Below are positions 26,509 to 36,071 of a DNA stretch of 64,000 nucleotides, piece by piece (the first letter of the stretch is position 1; the number at the start of each line of letters is the position of its first letter). Origin of the DNA: Pandoraea communis (GTDB lineage: Bacteria; Pseudomonadota; Gammaproteobacteria; Burkholderiales; Burkholderiaceae); the NCBI RefSeq assembly GCF_902459745.1, contig NZ_CABPSJ010000006.1, positions 124,001-188,000 on the forward strand, given 5' to 3'. The translations under genes and the position numbers were made by a program. The notes under the pieces are model-generated. The model was not told where the DNA came from. It did not search any database and worked only from the letters and a program-made list of their open reading frames with translations.

Positions 26509-28647
26509 ATGAGTGAAACTCCATCCCCTGCGCGCAGCCCACGCTTCGTGCCCAACGGTCCCGCATTGACCGTCGAGCAGATCGCCCTTCAGGTCGCGAA
26601 CGAGCGGATCTGCATCGCCATGGCCAATGCCGGCACCGGCAAGACGACGACACTCGTCGCGCGTATCGGCGAAGCCATCGCCGGCGGCACACCCCCTGAG
26701 CAGATCCTCGCGCTGACCTTCACCGTCACCGCAGCCGACGTGCTGCGCGCCCGCCTGCAACGCTCCGGCATCCACCCCGAGTTGCACAAGCGCGTGCGCG
26801 TCTCGACCTTCGACGACTACAGCCACGAAGTGCTCGAGACCTTGCCCACTGCGAACGAACGCGCCCGGCGCATTCAGCGCGACAGCTTCCTCACGTCCTC
26901 CATCGCCGACGCCATGGAGACATTGCGGGACGACGTCGAACACCGCTACGCACCGGGCGCCTTCGAGGACAATCACATCAATGTGGCGCAAAGTCTCGAA
27001 GCCATGCGAAAGCTCAAAGCGGGCGGCGCGCTATTCGACGACGTCGATGACGAACAGCTTGGCGATTTACTCGAACGTCTGGACGTCACGCCGGCCCAAT
27101 ACGCCATCGCTCAGGCTTATGAACGCATTCGCCTGGGCGCGCTGGACGAGCCGAAGTTCCGGGACCGTTTCGACGCGACGTACGATCTCGCGCAGTTGAT
27201 CGATCGGGAGAGTGTCTTGCCGCAATACTTCGCGCCTTGCCGGTTGATTGTGTGCGACGAGCAACACGACTTCAACGAAGCGTCGTATCGCGTGCTGCGC
27301 CATTTGCTTCGCACGCCGAATTGCCGCTTCGTCGGCGTTGGCGATCGCGATCAGGTCATCCACGGAGAGATGGGCGCGAGCGACGTCTATATGGGCGAGC
27401 GCTTCCAGATGGATTTCTCCGGCGCGACCGCCTACAAACTCACGCGCACGTTCCGTCATGGCCCGCATATCGCCTATCCGGTCGCCGCTTTCAAGCGCAA
27501 GGCCATCGAATCGTATGTCCGGCGTCACACGCCCATTGAGGTCATCACGGCCGACAGCGCGCAAAATGCCGTTGCCGATGTCGTGCTTGCAGACGTGCGT
27601 CGCTGGCTGCAAGAGAGTGATAAGCGTTCGACGTGCGCGGTACTTCTGCGCGACTGGCATCAAAGCGCCGCGATAGAAGAAGCACTGTGGCAGGCCGAGA
27701 TTCCGTTCGAGTCGCCGAACAAGGAGGGTTTTCAGTTCCGGGAAGAGATCCGTTTCGTGCGCGCCGTATTCGCGTTGGCGATGCGCGCACACGAGACAAT
27801 CGACGAGCGCGAGCGCATGTCCGTTGCGGCAGTGCTGGGCATCTTCGCGAGCATTCGCCTCTCGCGCGATCAGTACCAACTGACGGCAAAACACCCGGAA
27901 CTGATCGAACAGATTTACGCGTCGTATTTGCTGGGCGCGCCACCGGGCACACCGGCGGCCAATATCGGGCAGTTGATTCGCGAATTGCGCGCGAGCCTGC
28001 CGACGCTCTCGGCCAGCGACGCCTTCCGCCGCATCCGTCAGAAAATCGATTTTCAGGCAGTAGCCACGCGCCTCTACGCGCGCCCCTACGATGTCGATCT
28101 CGTCGAACGCACGCTGCGCGCGTTTGCGTCGACACTCCCCTCCGACGACACGCCGCTCGCCGACTATTTCTCGTCGATGATGGCGCGCCTGTCTGCCATC
28201 CGGCGCACACGAACGGGCACTCGCGTGAGCGTGGACACTGTTGCGAACCTCAAGGGCAAGGAGTTCGACCACGTCATCATTCCCTTTCTGGAACGCAACG
28301 AGTTCCCGAATCCGTTCGCGCAGATGGAAAGCGAGAAGAACCTGTTCTATGTGGCGCTCACCCGGGCGCGGGAATCGCTGTCGCTGATTACGTCGCGGGA
28401 CGAAACCCGTCAGAGCGGGTTCATCGCCTCGCTCGACCTGCCCCGCACGACTCGCCTCGCCGACGACGCGCTCGTTCGCAACATGGCGACGCCCGTGGAC
28501 ACCGCACCTGCGCGCCGCTATCTGAGCGGCGACACCTATGGCGCAAAAGACGAACTGATGGCCCTCGGCGCCGTCTACGACCCCGCGCGGCGACAGTGGT
28601 ACATCACGCCGGAGAGGGACTCGGCGGCCTTCTCGCAATGGTTGTAA
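26509..28647 (+). CDS. UvrD/Rep-type superfamily 1 helicase with C-terminal DUF5710-like domain
   Basis: ATP-dependent DNA helicase-like protein of 712 residues. Walker A is ANAGTGKTTT near residue 40, motif II is DEQHDF near 249 in place of the usual DExQD, motif III is VGDRDQVIHGE, motif IV TFRHG, motif V LKGKEFDHVIIP and motif VI YVALTRARESL. The last 40 residues (YGAKDELMALGA...RQWYITPE...FSQWL) look like a DUF5710 domain, common on plasmid primases and DNA-processing proteins. The ATG at 26509 is chosen over an earlier one at 26476 because the protein-like part begins there. It is shorter than UvrD itself and is not one of the standard repair helicases. Confidence 0.88.
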   Translation: MSETPSPARSPRFVPNGPALTVEQIALQVANERICIAMANAGTGKTTTLVARIGEAIAGGTPPEQILALTFTVTAADVLRARLQRSGIHPELHKRVRVSTFDDYSHEVLETLPTANERARRIQRDSFLTSSIADAMETLRDDVEHRYAPGAFEDNHINVAQSLEAMRKLKAGGALFDDVDDEQLGDLLERLDVTPAQYAIAQAYERIRLGALDEPKFRDRFDATYDLAQLIDRESVLPQYFAPCRLIVCDEQHDFNEASYRVLRHLLRTPNCRFVGVGDRDQVIHGEMGASDVYMGERFQMDFSGATAYKLTRTFRHGPHIAYPVAAFKRKAIESYVRRHTPIEVITADSAQNAVADVVLADVRRWLQESDKRSTCAVLLRDWHQSAAIEEALWQAEIPFESPNKEGFQFREEIRFVRAVFALAMRAHETIDERERMSVAAVLGIFASIRLSRDQYQLTAKHPELIEQIYASYLLGAPPGTPAANIGQLIRELRASLPTLSASDAFRRIRQKIDFQAVATRLYARPYDVDLVERTLRAFASTLPSDDTPLADYFSSMMARLSAIRRTRTGTRVSVDTVANLKGKEFDHVIIPFLERNEFPNPFAQMESEKNLFYVALTRARESLSLITSRDETRQSGFIASLDLPRTTRLADDALVRNMATPVDTAPARRYLSGDTYGAKDELMALGAVYDPARRQWYITPERDSAAFSQWL

Positions 28648-28741
28648 CGATGCTCACGCGACGCGGGTAGAATCCGCAACGCGCGGCACACATCGCGGGC
28701 GAAGGTCGCTGCTAACGCAACATTTGACGGAACACATCCTC

Positions 28742-29212
28742 ATGAAGAAAGCACTCGGACTGGCACTGGCGCTGACAGCCGCCGCGAATTGGGCACATGC
28801 CGAGAGGATCGGCGACGTGAGCACGGCATTCAAATTGCTGGGCCCGGATCACAAGATTGTCGTGGATGCCTTCGACGATCCGAAGGTGCGCGGCGTCACG
28901 TGCTACGTGTCGCGCGCGAAGACCGGTGGCATGAAGGGCATGGTCGGGCTGGCGGAAGACAAGTCCGAAGCCTCGATTGCCTGCCGCCCCGTGGGACCGA
29001 TTTCGTTCGGCGCGCCGCTGCCGAAGGAAGAAGAGGTCTTCTCGGAAGGGCTGTCCCCGCTCTTCAAGAAGCTGCGTATCGTGCGCATGATCGACAAGAC
29101 GCGCAACACACTCGTTTATCTCACCTACTCCGACAAGCTCATCGACGGCTCCCCGCAGAACAGCGTGACCGCAGTTCCCGTGGACCGGGACACGCCGATT
29201 CCGATGAAGTAA
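28742..29212 (+). CDS. creA: CreA family periplasmic protein
   Basis: Exported protein of 156 residues with a signal peptide ending near WAHAE (about 20). The body matches CreA: IGDVSTAFKLLGPDHKIVV, then DDPKVRGVTCYVSRAKTGG and a C-terminal PVDRDTPIPMK. The family is widespread in proteobacteria and its function is unknown. It follows the helicase gene in the same direction after about 95 bases and is convergent with the sigma-54 regulator. Confidence 0.92.
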   Translation: MKKALGLALALTAAANWAHAERIGDVSTAFKLLGPDHKIVVDAFDDPKVRGVTCYVSRAKTGGMKGMVGLAEDKSEASIACRPVGPISFGAPLPKEEEVFSEGLSPLFKKLRIVRMIDKTRNTLVYLTYSDKLIDGSPQNSVTAVPVDRDTPIPMK

Positions 29213-29242
29213 GCGCTCGGCCTGACGTCTGCGCGGCAAGCC

Positions 29243-31147
29243 TCATCCGCGCAGCAAACCGAATCGCTTCAATTTCCGGTAAAGCGTGTTGCGGCTCACA
29301 CCGAGCTTGCGCGCCGCTGCACTCACTTGCCCCTGACAAGCGTCGAGCGTAGCCCGCAGCGCCTGGCGCTCCGCGGCTTCCAGCGGGGCCTCTGCCCGAG
29401 GTGTTTCGGCCGCCACGCGCTCCACGTCGCGCAACTCGCCGGGCAAGTCGTCGAGCGTGACGACACCGCTCTCGCTCAGCGCGACGAGCGTGCGGATGAC
29501 GCTGCGCATCTGGCGCACGTTGCCCGGCCACGCGTAGGCGCAAAGCCGGTCCTGCGCCGCGTCCGTCACGGTGATCCGGCCTTGTTCGCAGGCCTGTGCC
29601 AATAGCCGTTGAATCAGGTCGATCTTGTCTTCACGCTCGCGCAGCGGCGGCACCCCGACTTCCAGCCCGCTCAGGCGATAGAAGAGATCCTCGCGGAATA
29701 GCCGTTCGGCGATGCGCTCGGAAAGGTCGCGGTGCGTCGCGCTGAGTATGCGAATGTCCAGCGGCACCGGCTCGCCGCCGCCGAGCGGCGACACCATGCG
29801 GTCTTCGAGCACGCGCAGCAGGCGGGTTTGCATGGCGAACGGCATATCGCCAATCTCGTCGAGAAACAGCGTGCCGCCATTCGCTTGCCAAAGCTTGCCG
29901 TTCATCCCCTCTTTGCGCGCCCCGGTGAAGCTGCCGCCCACGTAGCCGAAAAGCTCGCTCTCGATGAGCGACTCGGGAATCGCCGCGCAATTCAGCGCGA
30001 CAAACGGACCGTTTGCTCTCGCACTCGCCGCGTGCACCGCGCGCGCGAAGACTTCCTTGCCGCTCCCGGTTTCGCCGCGAATCAGGACCGGCACATCGTG
30101 AGCGAAGACGCGGCACGCCCGCGAAAACTCGCGCGCCAGCGCCGGATCGGAAAACGGCGGTGCAGACGTTTCCTGCCGGGACATCGGCAGATGGCTAACG
30201 CGCCGCGCTGCGCGGTGCGGCGCCCGCACCATCGCCAGCAGCGATTCGCCGTGATGCGTGCGAATCGGCCAGCACGCGCTCGGCGCGGGATGCCCTTGTG
30301 CCAGCAGCGCGTCGAGGGTTTGCGCAAACCATCGATCCACGCGTGTGCCCACGATCTCGTCGCGCGGCACGCCCAGTCGATTCAACGCGCTTTGGTTGGC
30401 GGCAAGCACGCGGCCGGCGTCGTCGAACGCGATCAATGCCTGCGCGAAGCCGCCGAGATGATCGGCCTGCTCCTGCAATTGCAGCAGCCATTCGTCGCGA
30501 TAGTGCAGGAAGAAATACTCGCTCTCCACCACCTTCGCCGACAGATTCACGAGCGCGAGCGTATGGAATTGGCTCTGCCGGGTGAGGTCGGCGCTCGTCG
30601 ACGACACGTCGATCACGGCCAGCAGTTCGCCTTGCGGAGCAAATACGGGACTTGCCGTACAGGTGAGCGCCGTGTGCAGCGCGCGGAAGTGATCCTGCTG
30701 ACAGATGATGACGGGAGCACGCTCGACCACGCAGGTGCCAATGCCGTTGGTGCCTTCGCACGACTCGCTCCAGTCCGCGCCCGGCCAAAGCCCTGCGCGA
30801 TGGAAATCGTCGCGCTGGCCGTCGTGGAGCCGTGAGTCGACGATCACCCCGTCCGGCGCCGTGAGCAACACCGCCTGATGCGGATTCATCAATTGGCGTT
30901 GCAGACGCTCGAGCACAGGGGTGGATACGCTGCGCAGCCGCTCCATTGCGCTGCGCCGCTCGCGCAACTGTGCCGACTCCAGCACGCGCGGCGCCATCCG
31001 CGCGCCCGGATCGAGCGCGTGGGTATCCAGACAGCGGCGCCAGGAATCGGCGATGTTCGGGTCCGTCGCGGCGGCACCGTGCGGCGAATGACCTTGTACC
31101 GCATTCAGCACACGGCGCGCGTGCGCGGACTCTGTATTGGCTGGCAT
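29243..31147 (-). CDS. Sigma-54-dependent activator of the AcoR type (GAF-PAS-AAA-Fis)
   Basis: Activator of 634 residues. A GAF-type sensor (about 60-200) and a PAS-like region (about 215-315) precede an AAA+ domain with GETGSGKE (about 357), GSFTGA in place of the standard GAFTGA loop, and [13 protein letters not shown] Fis-type helix-turn-helix near the end reads [19 protein letters not shown]. The ATG at 31147 has GGGGAG 8 bases upstream and is better than the ATG at 31195. It is divergent from an aldehyde dehydrogenase gene whose promoter is of the sigma-54 class, so control of alcohol/aldehyde or acetoin oxidation is likely. Confidence 0.93.
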   Translation of the reverse strand: MPANTESAHARRVLNAVQGHSPHGAAATDPNIADSWRRCLDTHALDPGARMAPRVLESAQLRERRSAMERLRSVSTPVLERLQRQLMNPHQAVLLTAPDGVIVDSRLHDGQRDDFHRAGLWPGADWSESCEGTNGIGTCVVERAPVIICQQDHFRALHTALTCTASPVFAPQGELLAVIDVSSTSADLTRQSQFHTLALVNLSAKVVESEYFFLHYRDEWLLQLQEQADHLGGFAQALIAFDDAGRVLAANQSALNRLGVPRDEIVGTRVDRWFAQTLDALLAQGHPAPSACWPIRTHHGESLLAMVRAPHRAARRVSHLPMSRQETSAPPFSDPALAREFSRACRVFAHDVPVLIRGETGSGKEVFARAVHAASARANGPFVALNCAAIPESLIESELFGYVGGSFTGARKEGMNGKLWQANGGTLFLDEIGDMPFAMQTRLLRVLEDRMVSPLGGGEPVPLDIRILSATHRDLSERIAERLFREDLFYRLSGLEVGVPPLREREDKIDLIQRLLAQACEQGRITVTDAAQDRLCAYAWPGNVRQMRSVIRTLVALSESGVVTLDDLPGELRDVERVAAETPRAEAPLEAAERQALRATLDACQGQVSAAARKLGVSRNTLYRKLKRFGLLRG

Positions 31148-31255
31148 TGGTCGTCTCCCCCGTGCCGGATGATCTCGTAGTCGTTCCCGAAGCATGTCCC
31201 ATGCCGGGGTTCATTGCAATGCGCTATGTCAATCGGAAGACGCAAATCGATTGTC

Positions 31256-31317
31256 TGTCACAACGACGAGACAAGGGGTGTCACCGTCAGGGACAAAGGT
31301 GTCACGGATTCGTGACA
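31256..31317. promoter_or_regulatory. Three spaced inverted repeats, probable activator sites
   Basis: Three sites of the form TGTCAC-N6-GTGACA: 31256-31273 (right arm GAGACA), 31279-31295 (five-base spacer, right arm GGGACA) and 31300-31317 (perfect, and extendable to 8-base arms). Centres are about 22 bases apart, close to two helical turns. They sit 55-130 bases upstream of the -24/-12 promoter, where a sigma-54 activator normally binds. Confidence 0.7.
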
Positions 31318-31370
31318 CCCGGCGACCGCCGCACGCCCATGAACCGCGTGGATACGGCATTGGCCGAAGG

Positions 31371-31385
31371 TGGCCCGCGAATTGC
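31371..31385 (+). promoter_or_regulatory. Sigma-54 promoter (-24/-12) of the aldehyde dehydrogenase gene
   Basis: The sequence TGGCCCGCGAATTGC differs from TGGCACG-N4-TTGC at one position. The GG and GC doublets have the required 10-base separation. Transcription would start near 31396, about 45 bases before the ATG at 31441. Confidence 0.78.
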
Positions 31386-31440
31386 TTACTACCCCGCGTG
31401 GCCACAGCGCCACCGACACGACAATATTCGGAGACACAAC

Positions 31441-32961
31441 ATGCGATACGCTCCACCCGGCACGCCCGGTGCCCTGCTGTCTTTGCAAGCGCGGTACGAA
31501 AACTACATCGGCGGCAAGTTCGTCCCGCCCGTGGAAGGACGGTATTTCGTCAACACGTCGCCCGTCACCGGCGGCACCATCGGCGAGTTTCCGCGATCCA
31601 GCGGGGCAGATATCGAGCTTGCGCTCGACGCGGCGCATGCCGCAGCGTCCAAGTGGGGCAAGACGTCGGTACAGGCGCGCTCGCGCATTCTGTTACAAAT
31701 CGCCGACCGCCTCGAAGCGCAGTTGGAGCGGTTCGCCGTCGCCGAGACATGGGACAACGGCAAACCGGTGCGCGAGACGCTCGCCGCCGACCTTCCGCTG
31801 GCCATCGATCACTTCCGCTACTTCGCCGGGTGCATCCGCGCCCAGGAAGGTACGGCTGCGGAGATCGACGAGCACACCGCCGCCTATCACTTCCATGAGC
31901 CGCTGGGCGTCGTCGGCCAGATCATTCCGTGGAACTTCCCGCTGCTGATGGCCGCGTGGAAGCTGGCTCCCGCGCTCGCCGCAGGCAACTGCGTGGTGCT
32001 AAAACCCGCCGAGCAAACGCCGCTTTCGATCACCCTGTTCGCCGAACTGGTCGGCGATCTGCTGCCGCCGGGCGTGCTCAACATCGTTCAGGGTTTCGGC
32101 AAGGAAGCCGGCGAAGCCCTGGCGACCAGCCGCCGCATCGCCAAAATCGCCTTCACCGGATCGACACCCGTGGGCGGCCACATCCTGGCGAAGGCCGCCG
32201 CCAATCTGATTCCGAGCACCGTCGAGTTGGGCGGAAAGTCGCCGAACATCTTCTTCGAAGACATCATGCGCGGCGAGCCGGAGTTCATCGAGAAGGCCGC
32301 CGAAGGCCTCGTGCTGGGCTTCCTGAATCAGGGTGAGGTCTGCACCTGCCCCTCGCGCGCGCTCGTTCAGGAATCGATTTACGAGCCCTTCATGGAAGTC
32401 GTGATGGCACGGGTCGCACGTATCAAGCGCGGCGACCCGCTCGACACGGAAACGGCCGTCGGCGCGCAAGCGTCGCAGCAGCAGTTCGACAAAATCCTCA
32501 CGTACCTCGATCTCGCGCGCAAGGAAGGCGCACAGGTGCTGACGGGCGGCGGCATCGAAATACTGGAGGGCCCGCTGGCGTCGGGCTTCTATATCCAGCC
32601 GACCCTGCTCAAGGGCGATAACCGCATGCGCGTGTTCCAGGAAGAGATCTTCGGTCCGGTGGTCGGCGTGACCACCTTCCGCGACGAGGCGGAAGCGCTG
32701 GCCATCGCCAACGACACCGAGTTCGGTCTGGGCGCCGGTGTGTGGACACGCGACATCAATCGCGCATACCGCATGGGCCGCAGCATTCAGGCAGGACGCG
32801 TGTGGACCAACTGCTATCACCTCTATCCGGCGCATGCCGCGTTCGGCGGGTACAAGAAGTCCGGTATCGGTCGCGAGACGCACAAGATGATGCTCGACCA
32901 CTATCAGCAGACGAAGAATCTGCTGGTGAGCTACGACATCAATCCGCTCGGATTCTTCTGA
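31441..32961 (+). CDS. NAD-dependent aldehyde dehydrogenase (ExaC/AcoD type)
   Basis: Cytoplasmic enzyme of 506 residues that oxidises acetaldehyde or similar aldehydes. Family motifs are present: [14 protein letters not shown] for cofactor binding, [17 protein letters not shown] with the catalytic glutamate, and [11 protein letters not shown] with the catalytic cysteine. The C-terminal [20 protein letters not shown] is typical of the ExaC/AldB branch. It is divergent from the sigma-54 activator and followed by an iron-type alcohol dehydrogenase after a 170-base gap, fitting an ethanol or acetoin catabolic unit. Confidence 0.95.
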   Translation: MRYAPPGTPGALLSLQARYENYIGGKFVPPVEGRYFVNTSPVTGGTIGEFPRSSGADIELALDAAHAAASKWGKTSVQARSRILLQIADRLEAQLERFAVAETWDNGKPVRETLAADLPLAIDHFRYFAGCIRAQEGTAAEIDEHTAAYHFHEPLGVVGQIIPWNFPLLMAAWKLAPALAAGNCVVLKPAEQTPLSITLFAELVGDLLPPGVLNIVQGFGKEAGEALATSRRIAKIAFTGSTPVGGHILAKAAANLIPSTVELGGKSPNIFFEDIMRGEPEFIEKAAEGLVLGFLNQGEVCTCPSRALVQESIYEPFMEVVMARVARIKRGDPLDTETAVGAQASQQQFDKILTYLDLARKEGAQVLTGGGIEILEGPLASGFYIQPTLLKGDNRMRVFQEEIFGPVVGVTTFRDEAEALAIANDTEFGLGAGVWTRDINRAYRMGRSIQAGRVWTNCYHLYPAHAAFGGYKKSGIGRETHKMMLDHYQQTKNLLVSYDINPLGFF

Positions 32962-33133
32962 GCGCTCACGCTAGTCGCCTCTGAGTTTGCAACAGATCAA
33001 AGACGCATCGCGCCATAGGTGCGATGCTGTCTTCAGTGCTTGCAAACGATGATTCTGGACACCATATGCGCGCTCGCGTCGAGAAACCGGCGCGCGTGGT
33101 GTGCCCCTCACAGAACGAATAAGGAGCATGACC

Positions 33134-34282
33134 ATGAGCACGACCTTCTTTATCCCCGCCGTCAACATGATGGGCATTGGCAGCCTCGACGAGGCAATTA
33201 GCGCCCTGCGTCAGTACCATTTCCGCCGTGCACTGATCGTGACCGACGCCGGACTCGCCAAGGCGGGTGTTGCAGACAAGGTAGCGAAGCTGCTGGCGCA
33301 ACAGGACATTCAATCCGTGGTGTTCGACGGCGCGAAGCCGAACCCGACGGTCGGCAATGTGGAAGCCGGACTCGCCGTCCTCAAGCAGAGCCAGTGCGAT
33401 TTTGTGATCTCGCTGGGCGGCGGCTCGCCGCATGACTGTGCAAAGGGCATTGCGCTGTGCGCGTCCAATGGCGGGCAGATTGCCGATTACGAAGGCGTCG
33501 ACCGTTCGAAGAAGCCGCAACTGCCGCTCGTCGCGATCAACACGACGGCAGGCACCGCGAGCGAGATGACGCGGTTCTGCATCATCACGGACGAAAAGCG
33601 TCATGTGAAGATGGCAATCGTCGACCGTAATGTCACGCCGTTGCTATCGGTCAATGATCCGGCGCTGATGGCGGCGATGCCCAAGGGGCTGACGGCCGCG
33701 ACAGGGATGGATGCGCTGACGCACGCGACGGAAGCGTATGTGTCGACCGCGGCCACGCCGATCACTGATGCCTGTGCACTGAAGGCGGTCACGCTGATTT
33801 CGCAGAACCTGCGTCGTGCGGTATCGCATGGCGACGACATGACGGCGCGCGAGAACATGGCGTACGCACAGTTCCTCGCAGGGATGGCGTTCAACAACGC
33901 ATCCCTCGGGTACGTGCACGCGATGGCGCATCAGCTCGGCGGTTTCTATGACTTGCCGCACGGCGTCTGCAACGCGGTACTGCTGCCGCATGTGGAAGAG
34001 TTCAACGCGAGCGTGAGTGCGGGACGGTTGAAGGATATCGCGCAGGCGATGGGTGAGAAGGTGGACGGTCTGAGCGACGAAGAAGGCGCGAAGGCGGCGA
34101 TTGCCGCGATCCGCCGGCTGTCGAAGGACATCGGGATTCCGAACGGGTTGACCGAACTCGGCGCGAAGCTGGAAGACGTCCCGACGCTTGCCGCGAATGC
34201 GATGCAGGACGCCTGCGGATTCACCAACCCGCGACGCGCAGAGCAAGCCGAGATCGAAGAGATCTTCCGCCGGGCGTTCTGA
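33134..34282 (+). CDS. Iron-type (group III) alcohol dehydrogenase
   Basis: Cytoplasmic dehydrogenase of 382 residues. The NAD-binding motif [38 protein letters not shown] and the metal-binding segment [17 protein letters not shown] (histidines and upstream aspartate) all fit the Fe-ADH family. AAGGAG at 33121-33126 lies 7 bases before the ATG at 33134, which decides the start over two earlier ATGs. It follows the aldehyde dehydrogenase and probably supplies or recycles its aldehyde substrate. Confidence 0.95.
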   Translation: MSTTFFIPAVNMMGIGSLDEAISALRQYHFRRALIVTDAGLAKAGVADKVAKLLAQQDIQSVVFDGAKPNPTVGNVEAGLAVLKQSQCDFVISLGGGSPHDCAKGIALCASNGGQIADYEGVDRSKKPQLPLVAINTTAGTASEMTRFCIITDEKRHVKMAIVDRNVTPLLSVNDPALMAAMPKGLTAATGMDALTHATEAYVSTAATPITDACALKAVTLISQNLRRAVSHGDDMTARENMAYAQFLAGMAFNNASLGYVHAMAHQLGGFYDLPHGVCNAVLLPHVEEFNASVSAGRLKDIAQAMGEKVDGLSDEEGAKAAIAAIRRLSKDIGIPNGLTELGAKLEDVPTLAANAMQDACGFTNPRRAEQAEIEEIFRRAF

Positions 34283-34371
34283 GAACGAGTTGCATCGGTT
34301 CGTTGACGCGGCTCCGTGGCGGGCTCGTCAACGTGCCGAATGGAATGCGGTAAATCGGACGTGAGGCAGAA

Positions 34372-34500
34372 CTAGCTGCGCCGTAGGTAGTAACTGGCCT
34401 CGGAGAAGCCGTGCTGGCGGCATAGTTCCTTGACCGGTATTCCCATCTCGGCTTCCCGCAGGAAGCCGATGATTTGCTCGTCGGTGAATCTCTTCTGCAT
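34372..34500 (-). pseudogene. IS3-family (IS407-like) OrfA transposase remnant
   Basis: A 42-codon frame starting MQKRFTDEQIIGFLREAE is the N-terminal helix-turn-helix half of an IS3-type OrfA, normally about 88 residues. It breaks off after GFSEASYYLRRS with a TAG where the family has a lysine, and an expected tryptophan is arginine. No OrfB follows. The bases right of it, to about 34560, resemble the element's terminal region. This is the dead end of an insertion sequence. Confidence 0.75.
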
Positions 34501-34562
34501 GTCCAATCTCCTGACTACGTGATTGGACTCTAAATCGCCGCGCTACTCAAATCAGGGAGACG

Positions 34563-34871
34563 TCAGGCGGCCCCTGTCCCCTCATCCGCTACATTACCTG
34601 CGGCCGCCGCACTTCGGACGGGTCAATCACGATCAGCGAAGTCGCGAAGCGATCGCCAAAGGTGCGCGAAATCGTCACGGAAGGTGTCGGGCAGCGGCGG
34701 TGGGGCACGGGTGCGATGAACCTGGCAGCACCGTTGCGGCTATTAGCCGAGCGACTTCGTCAGCCGCCATCGCAGATATAATTCGGCGAAACTAGCCGCG
34801 TCAAACCATCGCCGCCCCTACCCTGAGCACCGCGCTTCAGCGCACAGCGTTGCGATATCGAGAAACCCACT
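34563..34871. other. Region without a recognisable gene
   Basis: About 310 bases between the insertion-sequence relic and the RpiR gene. Several frames are open for short distances, but none has a ribosome site or a recognisable protein. It should contain the promoter of the RpiR gene. Confidence 0.4.
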
Positions 34872-35714
34872 ATGCAAGCCGCATCGCGATCCTTCGTGGG
34901 GCGAATCCGCTCACAATTGAACGAGTTGCCCGCCGCAGAGCGTCGGCTGGCCGAATTCGTGCTCGATTTTCCCGGCGATCTGGCCAGTTACACGGGCGCC
35001 GAGCTTGCCGAACTCGCCGAGGTCTCCAAGGCCACTGTCAGCCGCTTCGTGCGGCGTCTCGGTTATCCCGGCTACGAAGAAGCGCGGCGTCATGTTCGCG
35101 ACGAGAAACAGACTGGCGCGGCGTTGCTGCTTTCCGACTCGGCCAAAGCTGCCAGCCCCAATGCGGTGGAAGCCCATGCCAACCAGGGCGCGCTGAACCT
35201 GACCGGCACATTCGGGCGTCTGTCGAACACGGAGATCGACAGAATTGCGAAGGCCATCGTGGCCGCGCGACAAGTGTTCGTGTTCGGCTTCCGCAGCAGT
35301 CAACCCTTCGCCAGCTACTTCCGCTGGCAAATTCTTCAGGTCGTGGAGCGCGTCATCGTGTTGCCCGGTCCGGGCGAGACCGTCGGCGAACATCTCGCAA
35401 GCATGGAAGCAAAGGATTTCGTCGTGGTCTTCGGTCTGCGCCGTCGCGTCCCGCAAACGGATGCGATCCTCGATTACGCCGCGTCGGCAGGCACGAAGAC
35501 CCTCTACATCACCGATCAACAGGCGCCAGAACATCAGGGCGCTACCTGGTCGATCAACTGCGAGACCACGGCGCCGGGGCCGCTCGATAATCATGTCGCC
35601 GTGCTCGGTCTGTGCGGGCTGCTCGCGACGAAGGTCCTTGAACATGCGGGAACTCGCGGGCGAAAACGCCTGAGTGCGATCGAGAGCGCACATGATCACA
35701 TGGGAGAACTTTGA
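34872..35714 (+). CDS. MurR/RpiR family transcriptional regulator
   Basis: Regulator of 280 residues. The N-terminal RpiR helix-turn-helix includes LAELAEVSKATVSRFVRRLGYPGY (recognition helix near 50-65). A SIS sugar-phosphate-binding fold follows from about 120 to 260 (FVFGFRSSQPFASYF). The gene is followed in the same direction by an MFS transporter and a racemase-like gene, which it probably controls; two candidate palindromes lie in the gap. The inducing ligand is unknown. Confidence 0.92.
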   Translation: MQAASRSFVGRIRSQLNELPAAERRLAEFVLDFPGDLASYTGAELAELAEVSKATVSRFVRRLGYPGYEEARRHVRDEKQTGAALLLSDSAKAASPNAVEAHANQGALNLTGTFGRLSNTEIDRIAKAIVAARQVFVFGFRSSQPFASYFRWQILQVVERVIVLPGPGETVGEHLASMEAKDFVVVFGLRRRVPQTDAILDYAASAGTKTLYITDQQAPEHQGATWSINCETTAPGPLDNHVAVLGLCGLLATKVLEHAGTRGRKRLSAIESAHDHMGEL

Positions 35715-35764
35715 CGTCAGTCTGTTCGCCGTATGACATTCCGCACGCCGGCGACTGACGGAAC

Positions 35765-35983
35765 TGAAATTTCATGTATCTCCAAAAAGAGAAACATGAA
35801 TTGCACCACCCCGATGCACACCCAAGTGTCACATGCATTAACAAGGGGAGAAACACGCTTTTCGGCCCACTTCCCGCACCCCGAATGTGCACATTCAACC
35901 CAGCAATGATCGACTACGGTGCAGCTTGAAAAGCATTGAAAACACAGTCACTTAGCATCTCACGTACGTGAAATTAATATTTC
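35765..35983. promoter_or_regulatory. Candidate RpiR operators before the MFS gene
   Basis: Two AT-rich palindromes: TGAAATTTCA at 35765-35774 and GAAATTAATATTTC at 35970-35983. Both share GAAAT/ATTTC half sites of the kind bound by RpiR proteins. The second lies about 90 bases before the MFS start, near the likely promoter. Confidence 0.4.
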
Positions 35984-36071
35984 TTGATAAATATAAATTG
36001 AAATCGTAGGATCGCCTCACGGACGAAGCGGTGGCCGCATTCGTCACCGTCAACACCTGAAAGGGGCGATC

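Noticed and set aside
32962-33120. A sigma-54 promoter for the iron-type alcohol dehydrogenase
   Set aside because: No GG and GC pair with correct spacing and flanking bases was found in the gap; the gene may be read from the aldehyde dehydrogenase promoter.
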